DNA from: an archaeon
GTDB lineage: Archaea > Asgardarchaeota > Hermodarchaeia > Hermodarchaeales > Hermodarchaeaceae
Direction of reading: 5' to 3'
Assembly: GCA_016550425.1 (NCBI GenBank)
Contig: JABXGS010000242.1
Coordinates: 1-19,985, forward strand
DNA length: 19,985 bases
Of the stretch, positions 13,393-19,985 are shown piece by piece. The notes under the pieces were generated by a model that worked only from the letters and a program-made list of their open reading frames with translations, had not been told where the DNA came from and did no database searches. Position 1 is the stretch's first letter. Each line of letters starts with the position of its first letter. Made by a program: the position numbers and the translations under genes.

Positions 13393-15621
13393 TTAATCCA
13401 ATGTTAGTTGGGTTTGTCTGGTACTTTGCCGTCGCGCATCCTTTAATGATTGTTCTTCTTCTGGATTGATTACGCCACCACATTGTTGCTTGATTGATAC
13501 AGCGATTTGTGACCCAATAGAAGGAACAGCTGCTAGTTGGCTAACTGGTGCATCACGTATTCGGTTCTTCGAAATAAATCCAGATCGAAAGAGGAATCGA
13601 GCGCGGACTCGACCAATGCCTTGAAGGTCAACTAACTCAGTTAGTTCCCGTCTTACTCCGTATCTCACGCGAAGCTCCAGTTCCTCAAGGTCTGGAACTA
13701 CTGTTTGATACTTGAAGATTGGCGCTAGTTCACGGCACGCATAAATCAACCACTTCTGGGTGTCTACTAATCGGAGAAGGTCACCTGACCCAATTTTAAA
13801 TTGGTTGACAATTTGATCCTCAGGAAGTTCTTCTATCCATGCTTTCACGAGAAGGGCGGTTTTCACTTCCGCTAAAAAGAATTCATATCGTTCTTTATGG
13901 TAGCGAGGATCAGGAACAGGGGTGAGAAATTCGTCGATATGTTCGATGACATAATCGTGAAATCGTTCATCTTCTCCTCGTCGAAGATAGAGATTTGCCA
14001 TATCTGGTGTGTGGCAGATGAGGTGTAGGAAGGAAAGATCGGTGGTGTTGTTATATTGCTTCATTGCCTTGGCAAGACCGTCACGGATTACAACAGCGGA
14101 TTTGGGATCGATATAGAGCTGAGATACTCGCCTTCCAAAGGGTGTAGCAGATAATCGTGTTCCTCGTTGTGCTAGGAGATTTTCGTCTTTGAGGAATTTG
14201 ACAATTAAATCAATCATGTATTCGACTTCATCGGGGTCCCGTTGATGTCCAAAGAAAGTTTGGCCTATGAAATCCATGATACCCGCTTTATCTGAGGCAT
14301 ATCTCATGGCAATTGTGGAAAGAACATGGCTACGAAGGGCAGCTTCACTCGCTAACTTTGAAATAATATTCTCAGGCGTCCCAAGAATATAGTAATCTAA
14401 GAGAAAATTACGTTCGTCCTCATTACGTGAAATGAGAATAGCTGTTCCAGTGGTATCATATTTTGGTCGCCCTGCCCGTCCCGCCATTTGTTTGTATTCT
14501 AAAACAGGAATTGGTTGATACCCTTCAATTCTATCGAACCGTCTATAATCCCTGATAACAACAACTCTGGCTGGCAAATTGACGCCACTCGCCAAAGTCG
14601 GAGTAGCACATAAAACCTTGATGAGGTTATTGCGAAAGGCTTCTTCTATGAGTTTGCGTTCTGAATAGCGTAGTCCTGCATGGTGAAAGGCGACGCCGGC
14701 CCGGAGAAGTCTGGCAAGGGTGTCGGTAACTTGTGTGACTTCTCCTAGTTGAAGGAGGGTTTCAGCTAGTTGTGTTAACTGCGTTTGTTCAGTTTTTGTC
14801 AATCGTGGAGCAGTGATTGAACTGAGTTTTTGGGCGGTTCTTACTGCTGAGCGTCGAGCATTTAGAAATGTAAGAAGTTGTCCTTTCTTTTTCAGGACTT
14901 GGCGAGTGATATCTCCGATTGGAAATGAAGTAACGGGTGTGTAGTCCGTCTCGTTACCTTGAGCGAAAACTACGCGTCCATCCTGATAAACCCCCTCATG
15001 CAAAGTAACTGGACGCCACTCGCTTACTACCGCTTCACCTTCAAGCCACTCAGCAATTTCGCCTGCATTATCAACAGTGGCACTTAAGGCAAGGATTTGG
15101 GCGTTGGGCGTAATTTGGCGTAATCTAGCAAGTACTACTTCGAGTGTGGGACCTCGACTCGGATCGTTAATGAGATGAACTTCATCTGCTACAATAACCC
15201 CGATTTCAGCCATCCATTTTGCGCGATGCCGGAGGAGTGAATCGGCGCGTTCATTTGTACAGATAAGAAGATCGTAATCTCTGTATTTTTCTTCGATTGT
15301 ATCGTAATCGCCGGTGGTGATTCCCACGTTCACCCCTAATTTCGAATAAGAACGAAACTCGTCAAATTTCTCTGAGGCTAAGGCTCGTAGCGGGCAAAGG
15401 TATAGGGCCTTGCTTCCTCGTTCCAAAATTGCTTTCAACATACATAATTCGGCAATGAGCGTTTTTCCAGAAGCTGTCGGAATGGCCAAAACGATGTTTT
15501 TTCCTTCGAGAATTCCAGTTTTAAAAGCAGCCTCTTGAGGAGGATAGAGTGTCGTAATGCCTTTCTCTTTGAAATAGTTTTTAATGGGTTTTTCGAGGGG
15601 TAGGCTGGTTATTCGCTTTAT
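13393..15621 (-). CDS. hel308: Hel308 DNA repair helicase, apparent AUA start
   Basis: A superfamily 2, 3'-5' DNA helicase (Hel308/HelQ) acting at stalled replication forks. From an ATA at 15621 the product is 742 aa, the family size. Motifs in order: the Q-motif-like LYPPQEAAF at about 25-33; Walker A AIPTASGKT at 46-54; DEVH in VIVADEVHLI; motif III LSATVDN; FHHAGL (IVa); PTLASGVNLPARV (V); QMAGRAGRP (VI); then winged-helix and ratchet domains and a C-terminal helix-hairpin-helix with IGRVRARFLFRSGF. The nearest usual start, a TTG at 15489, would begin inside Walker A and lose the Q motif. AGGTG at 15632-15636 lies 10 nt before the ATA at 15621. The frame also remains open upstream into mcm. 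It begins 20 bases after the mcm stop. Confidence 0.88.
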   Translation of the reverse strand: MKRITSLPLEKPIKNYFKEKGITTLYPPQEAAFKTGILEGKNIVLAIPTASGKTLIAELCMLKAILERGSKALYLCPLRALASEKFDEFRSYSKLGVNVGITTGDYDTIEEKYRDYDLLICTNERADSLLRHRAKWMAEIGVIVADEVHLINDPSRGPTLEVVLARLRQITPNAQILALSATVDNAGEIAEWLEGEAVVSEWRPVTLHEGVYQDGRVVFAQGNETDYTPVTSFPIGDITRQVLKKKGQLLTFLNARRSAVRTAQKLSSITAPRLTKTEQTQLTQLAETLLQLGEVTQVTDTLARLLRAGVAFHHAGLRYSERKLIEEAFRNNLIKVLCATPTLASGVNLPARVVVIRDYRRFDRIEGYQPIPVLEYKQMAGRAGRPKYDTTGTAILISRNEDERNFLLDYYILGTPENIISKLASEAALRSHVLSTIAMRYASDKAGIMDFIGQTFFGHQRDPDEVEYMIDLIVKFLKDENLLAQRGTRLSATPFGRRVSQLYIDPKSAVVIRDGLAKAMKQYNNTTDLSFLHLICHTPDMANLYLRRGEDERFHDYVIEHIDEFLTPVPDPRYHKERYEFFLAEVKTALLVKAWIEELPEDQIVNQFKIGSGDLLRLVDTQKWLIYACRELAPIFKYQTVVPDLEELELRVRYGVRRELTELVDLQGIGRVRARFLFRSGFISKNRIRDAPVSQLAAVPSIGSQIAVSIKQQCGGVINPEEEQSLKDARRQSTRQTQLTLD

Positions 15622-15631
15622 GGCTTGTTCC

Positions 15632-15636
15632 CACCT
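15632..15636 (-). promoter_or_regulatory. Shine-Dalgarno that places the hel308 start at ATA
   Basis: AGGTG on the minus strand, ten bases before ATA at 15621-15619 and just after the mcm stop. A second ATA six bases further on (15615) is a fallback. There is no ATG, GTG or TTG in the hel308 frame from 15729 down to 15490. Confidence 0.5.
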
Positions 15637-15641
15637 ATTGG

Positions 15642-18600
15642 TTAGGCGCCTTTGATATACTTTAGACGTCCGGGACGCGGCTCGAAGATTAACCCGTCTT
15701 TGTCTCGCAATTGAACCACCGCTTGTCGGACAAAGGCAGCGGAGATTCCGTCAAGTTCAGCCCGTTCCTCTAACTTTTCCATAGTAACACCGCTGGGGGT
15801 TTCTTTTTCGAGTTCACGTATCATTGTGAGAATCGCTTGGAGTTTATCCCGTTGCGATTTGGCCCGTCCAATCATGATATTGTCGATGTCGTATTGACCG
15901 GTTTCACTATCAAATCCTACTTGTTGTAACGAGACTTGGACCAGACGAACTGAGGCTTGGGCGTCTTCAGCTAACACCTTATCGCGGAGCGCCATTTTAG
16001 CATGAGCCTCCGTCAGTCGGATGAGAGACTCTAATTGACGCGCCGTAATTGGCACCGGTGCATTCTCACGTTCTCCCGATTTGCGCATACCCAGATAAAA
16101 ATCTTTGATGACATTGAGCGCCTCATCCGTTAAAGCCGGAGAAATACTTCGCCGAGCATACGCGATGTACTTACGCAGTAAATCCGCGCGGATAGGTGGA
16201 TCCTTAGTCTGACCCTTCTTCTTATGCAACGCTATGATATGCTCAGCGGTTCGCTCATCACGCTCCGCTTCCGGTAAATCAGTCAAGGTGAAGATAAGAT
16301 CGAACCGCGACAGAAGAGTTACAGGGAGATTCACATTTTCCGCAAAAGAACGTTCAGGCACATAACGCCCAAGATTCGGATTCGCCGCCGCCAGAATAGC
16401 CGTTCGCGCATTCAGCGTCGCCACAATCCCCGCCTTTGCAATCGATACCGTATTATGAAGTAAAAGCCCCTGACTGATAAAGGTCTTAGTAGGAATAACT
16501 GTGATGTCATAGACCCAGTCTGTTTTGGATGCACCTTCGTTCCTGATTTTCTCTACTTCTACTACTCTTAACCACCTGAACCGCATCAAACGCTTAATTA
16601 GGCGGAGCATTTCCTTTACATCATCGAGCTCTTGTAGAACCGATAAGGGATCCCATGACTGAATTTCTTTGTGACTTTCGGAGATGTCTGCATTACTCTC
16701 AGTGAAATGAGCAATAGTCTCTCCCCCTTCGACCACCGGCGATATTGTTGTATGCAAATATTTGTGTTGTTGTATCAACTTGGGCAAAGCATCAGTACCA
16801 GAATTTCTAGCCTCAATTACATCGAGACGATTCTGTATCATTTTCGTAAATCTATTTACGACCTTCCTTGTTATCGCATACTTTTTTCTTAAAGGGTATT
16901 TATAGGAGACTTCAACATATCTTAGACACTCTATCAGTATTTCCCTTACCTCAGCTGGTAGAACATCGTAGTTCCTATCAAAATTCTTACTTCTTTCAAC
17001 CAGCCACCTCAGATGTGTATGTGACTGACTTAGCTCCGGAACAACTAGTTCCGCAAAATCAGCAATAAAAGGTCCTCGAATATACACCTTATACCTTGTC
17101 TTTGCATCCTTGCTTTTACGCGTCAGATAATCCTCCGAAACAATCCTTGTGTGAATCCCAAGACTCAACAGCAAATCCTGATAATCTCCCGCTAAACCTT
17201 CCGAAGAAGTGGAATATGCAACCGACTCTGACTCAACTGCACCATCGCCCTCAAATGCAGCCCTCAAAAAAGCGAGTTTAATCTCCTTACTGGACCCGAA
17301 TATTTGGTAGGGAATACGCTTTTCACTTGATATCTTCATTAGCTCCGAAAAATTCCGAACGAGATAATTAAACAAAGACTTCGACACAATGCGTAATGTA
17401 CGATTCTTTATTGTATAATCAAGGGGCTCTATCCCAAAACTATTAGAAATTGTCCGTTTCATACGCTGAATAACGTCAACGTTAGTGTTGGATAAACCAA
17501 CCTCGTAAGTGGATCCTTTATAGCAATACCCCTCTGAAACGTAATAACCTAAAAATGTTGCAAGTGCAACACACATCCTATTGGGTAATTTTACAAATTT
17601 TCTTCCTTTGGCGATATCAGTTTCTAAAACATAATCCGCTCTAGGAAAATCTAACTTTCTTGGAGCCGGTACAAGAGACCCTACTTGGATTTCTTCAGCG
17701 GGCACATCCCTTATACCACGATTAGCAAATACAAAGACAGGATGTTCAGGAGTCACTAATATTTCTCTACCATTAGAATACCGCAGTCTAATGAAATAAT
17801 CAGGTGCATGATGACGACTAACCCGATTAATCCTTGTCTGAAACACATGATTAAAATCAGTAGTGAAAAGCTCAACGTCTGATTCATCAATAGGGATAAT
17901 CTCACAATTTACCCCCTCAACCTTCCTATTAGCCCTAGTCTCAAATAAACCATCAACAAAATCACCAATCTTTTGCTTTTCACCTGACGAGAACATAACC
18001 TCAAAAGAAGGATGAAAGCTGTGCTGTTCCATGGCCTCGTGGATTGCGGTTCGGTCTTGTGGCCGCATCTTATCGAACTCGTCGATACATGCCGTTCCGC
18101 GATCAGCTAGAACAAGGGCACCGGCTTCAAGGGCAAATCCTTCAGTGTCGGGATCCCTAAGTACAGCGGCAGTTAGCCCTGCGGCAGTACTTCCCTTCCC
18201 TGAGGTGTAAAGACCTCTTGGGGCGATTTGGGCTACGTATTTGAGGAGTTGGCTGTTGTGGACGACGAGGTTTCCGTGTGCGAGGACGAAGTGACCATCA
18301 GAGGTAGCGATGTCATAGACGGCTGTAGGCTGGGTGATTTTCTCGATGCTTGTAATCGGGTCCCAGAAGAGATCTGAATAAGCTAACGTGTGCAACCAAG
18401 TGAGTGTGGGAGATTGAATGGAGCTTAAGGTTGATAGTTTTGAAACGACGCTTTGCAGATATTTTCGTCCAATGCGTTGTCGGTGGGTCTTACCTCGTAA
18501 TTCACCTAGAAACTCACGAGTCCAAGTTCCTCTTCGACTTTTAATTCGAAGCTCTTTGTAAGCATCATTAAGAAGCCGTCCAAAGTTTGGCACAATATCT

Positions 18601-19985
18601 TTCAATTGATAACGACGTCGGTTGTGAAGTGTCTCCACTAAATCATCAAGTGCCTTTTGTTTAGATTTCGAAATAAGGTGTATATGTTTGTTGAATTGGA
18701 GAATATCTTCTGATTGAATTCTAATCTGATAGTAAATCCTTTCCCGATAGGGCCCTTTGGTAATAGTTCTTTCTTTGATGGTAGCAAAAATACCTATAGT
18801 AGCCAACAAGTCGCTAATTTGATACGCTAATTTCCTACTGACAGTTGTAGCTGAGATGGAAGTGCTATGTTTAGAGATTGTACCATCGCCAGAAAAATAT
18901 CCAGATAGTAAGGCACATTTGAATGAGTAGGGAGAATTTAGAAACTCCTCTGGAATTCGTTTTTCTCTCGCTCCGGATCCGAATTTTTCTTTGAACCATT
19001 GTGCTATACTCGATTGGCAAAGGAAAACACCCTCTTCGAAAGGTGAGGCTTTACCAAATGTAGACTTGAGATCATTTTCAAGAGTGCTGTTTATCATTTT
19101 ATTAAGATTCGAAAACTTGATCGAGGGTTTCTCAACATTTCCTTCTGCTAGATAAAGTCCAATTATCCGACCTATGGGTTCTCCTAGCTCGATTGTTTTT
19201 GGAAACCAACTATTATCACGCTTACACCGGAGCCACGAACCTTCAGGCAAAGATATCTGATTATGGATTATTGCACCCATCGTGTTGGGTGTAACATTTG
19301 AATGTGCAGCTGCCTCTCTAGCGCTTATTACACCAGTCTTTACTTGTTCAATTTGATTAGTAATTATATCCGTGTAAACCAGTTGATCATTTGGAAATTC
19401 CATGCCAAAATCAATGATCGAGTTGCCACTTTCTAAATTCGTTCTTCTTGCCACAGGCAAATAAGTACCCGGTTTAAGTTCGTTGGCTTTCAGTACTTCT
19501 AAGCGACCATTGAGAATTGTTGTAAATGAGTGATCAGGAGTTGCTATCACACTTCTTCCAGAACGAGTGTTAATCCTAACGAGTTTGGATGATTGATGAC
19601 GGCTAACCTCATAGACTTTTGATCTTCGTATCTTTAATGAGAATGGATCCATAGCCTGGGTGAAAATAGAAATAGATTCGGGTAAAGAAAGAATTTCAGT
19701 ATGACCGTTTTCGATAATGTCATCTGAAAAGTCAGTCATCTGTTTATCAACGAAGGAACCGATCGGCTCTGTATTCCATTGAATATGGTTTTTTTTCTGA
19801 TACCCAACATATATTCGTTCAGTACCATGGATACTCTTAGCGGTTCCGGGATCGCCTACGAGGAGGATGTTGGAGTCGCCGCGGATTTTGACGCCGTCGG
19901 AGAGGACTTTGCTGACGCCGCCGAAGAGGAGGAGGCAGACGGCTTCTTTGATGTCGGTGAGGCCGTAGATGGAGGGGGCGATGGA
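15642..19985 (-). CDS. mcm: Replicative helicase MCM, 5'-truncated by window edge, with two inteins
   Basis: The hexameric MCM replicative helicase. The reading frame is open to the window end, so the N-terminal DNA-binding half lies beyond 19985. Visible exteins: 19836-19985 ([20 protein letters not shown] through Walker A GDPGTAK), 18021-18254 ([13 protein letters not shown], then Walker [10 protein letters not shown]) and 15645-16451 (TVSIAKAG, sensor 1 [10 protein letters not shown], arginine finger LLSRFDLIF, and a C-terminal winged helix). Joined, they give an uninterrupted AAA+ core with all catalytic motifs, so the helicase should be active only after protein splicing. Extein DNA is visibly more GC-rich than the inteins. 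hel308 and a deacetylase gene follow on the same strand; the promoter lies outside the window. Confidence 0.95.
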   Translation of the reverse strand, partial: SIAPSIYGLTDIKEAVCLLLFGGVSKVLSDGVKIRGDSNILLVGDPGTAKSIHGTERIYVGYQKKNHIQWNTEPIGSFVDKQMTDFSDDIIENGHTEILSLPESISIFTQAMDPFSLKIRRSKVYEVSRHQSSKLVRINTRSGRSVIATPDHSFTTILNGRLEVLKANELKPGTYLPVARRTNLESGNSIIDFGMEFPNDQLVYTDIITNQIEQVKTGVISAREAAAHSNVTPNTMGAIIHNQISLPEGSWLRCKRDNSWFPKTIELGEPIGRIIGLYLAEGNVEKPSIKFSNLNKMINSTLENDLKSTFGKASPFEEGVFLCQSSIAQWFKEKFGSGAREKRIPEEFLNSPYSFKCALLSGYFSGDGTISKHSTSISATTVSRKLAYQISDLLATIGIFATIKERTITKGPYRERIYYQIRIQSEDILQFNKHIHLISKSKQKALDDLVETLHNRRRYQLKDIVPNFGRLLNDAYKELRIKSRRGTWTREFLGELRGKTHRQRIGRKYLQSVVSKLSTLSSIQSPTLTWLHTLAYSDLFWDPITSIEKITQPTAVYDIATSDGHFVLAHGNLVVHNSQLLKYVAQIAPRGLYTSGKGSTAAGLTAAVLRDPDTEGFALEAGALVLADRGTACIDEFDKMRPQDRTAIHEAMEQHSFHPSFEVMFSSGEKQKIGDFVDGLFETRANRKVEGVNCEIIPIDESDVELFTTDFNHVFQTRINRVSRHHAPDYFIRLRYSNGREILVTPEHPVFVFANRGIRDVPAEEIQVGSLVPAPRKLDFPRADYVLETDIAKGRKFVKLPNRMCVALATFLGYYVSEGYCYKGSTYEVGLSNTNVDVIQRMKRTISNSFGIEPLDYTIKNRTLRIVSKSLFNYLVRNFSELMKISSEKRIPYQIFGSSKEIKLAFLRAAFEGDGAVESESVAYSTSSEGLAGDYQDLLLSLGIHTRIVSEDYLTRKSKDAKTRYKVYIRGPFIADFAELVVPELSQSHTHLRWLVERSKNFDRNYDVLPAEVREILIECLRYVEVSYKYPLRKKYAITRKVVNRFTKMIQNRLDVIEARNSGTDALPKLIQQHKYLHTTISPVVEGGETIAHFTESNADISESHKEIQSWDPLSVLQELDDVKEMLRLIKRLMRFRWLRVVEVEKIRNEGASKTDWVYDITVIPTKTFISQGLLLHNTVSIAKAGIVATLNARTAILAAANPNLGRYVPERSFAENVNLPVTLLSRFDLIFTLTDLPEAERDERTAEHIIALHKKKGQTKDPPIRADLLRKYIAYARRSISPALTDEALNVIKDFYLGMRKSGERENAPVPITARQLESLIRLTEAHAKMALRDKVLAEDAQASVRLVQVSLQQVGFDSETGQYDIDNIMIGRAKSQRDKLQAILTMIRELEKETPSGVTMEKLEERAELDGISAAFVRQAVVQLRDKDGLIFEPRPGRLKYIKGA
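16452..18020 (-). mobile_element. MCM intein 2, after EAMEQH, with LAGLIDADG endonuclease
   Basis: A 523-residue intein between EAMEQH and TVSIAKAG, just downstream of Walker B. It begins with Ser ([14 protein letters not shown], block A), has block [11 protein letters not shown], block [17 protein letters not shown], and ends LLLHN before the +1 Thr. Endonuclease motifs are LGYYVSEGY and [11 protein letters not shown], both with acidic residues intact. The site is a conserved helicase motif, a typical intein target. Its sequence differs from intein 1 beyond the shared blocks, so it looks like an independent invasion rather than a duplicate. Confidence 0.93.
18255..19835 (-). mobile_element. 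MCM intein 1, in the Walker A loop, with LAGLIDADG endonuclease
   Basis: A 527-residue intein inserted between Lys and Ser of GDPGTAK/S. It starts with Ser ([11 protein letters not shown], block A), has block B TPDH at about 99-102, block [17 protein letters not shown], and ends NLVVHN before the +1 Ser of the extein. Homing-endonuclease motifs are GLYLAEGN at about 226-233 and [12 protein letters not shown] at about 309-320, with the acidic residues kept, so it may still be mobile. Residues about 165-192, between block B and the first LAGLIDADG motif, look like a helix-turn-helix. No frameshift or stop is present. Confidence 0.93.

Noticed and set aside
13393..13430. C-terminal RQTQLTLD of Hel308 as a PCNA-interacting (PIP) motif
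   Set aside because: The Gln and Leu fit loosely, but the two aromatic residues of a PIP box are absent and the protein ends there.
13393..15489. hel308 beginning at TTG 15489
   Set aside because: This would start two residues before Walker A and remove the Q-motif region, which is encoded intact upstream.
16452..19835. The two MCM inteins as tandem duplicates of each other
   Set aside because: They share only the generic splicing and LAGLIDADG motifs; insertion sites, linker regions and the HTH-like segment differ.

Overview
The window is archaeal. Evidence: a 7S/SRP RNA with an archaeal-type S domain, an intron-bearing tRNA with bulge-helix-bulge splice sites, TATA-box promoters, and genes confined to or typical of Archaea (aPelota, Trm-G10, the UPF0200/UPF0201 pair, a COG1665-like nucleotidyltransferase, a COG2108-like radical SAM protein, Hel308, MCM). 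The lineage cannot be fixed from sequence alone. A tRNA with two introns at non-canonical positions implies a broad-specificity splicing endonuclease, which favours a TACK- or Asgard-type archaeon over a typical euryarchaeote; this is inference. Genes are tightly packed and no gap exceeds about 100 bases.

Left (1-2400): the 3' part of SRP RNA (+) runs into the end of a convergent tRNA-thiolation gene (Ncs6/TtuA type), which follows a site-2 protease (-). Next (2489-4639), a divergent + operon holds cutA, a predicted nucleotidyltransferase and a radical SAM protein; the last two have no assigned function. Convergent to it lies pelota (-). It diverges across about 70 bases from a + operon of rimI-type acetyltransferase, tRNA m2G10 methyltransferase and RNase Z, an RNA-maturation set. 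A - operon (10416-8260) reads AAA ATPase, UPF0200 kinase-like, UPF0201. It diverges, from what looks like one symmetric TATA element, from thpR plus an extended SDR (+). A tRNA-Pro(GGG) interrupted by two introns follows.

Right (12299-19985): a - operon of mcm, hel308 and a histone-deacetylase-family gene. mcm is cut by the window edge and carries two full-length inteins with LAGLIDADG endonuclease motifs, one in the Walker A loop and one after the Walker B region. Together they make up about 73% of the visible reading frame.

Several starts were reset from Shine-Dalgarno and family evidence. Two genes (UPF0201 and hel308) have no AUG, GUG or UUG at the position where the protein must begin. 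They appear to start at AUU and AUA behind good ribosome-binding sites. I found no CRISPR array, insertion sequence or recognisable defence system.
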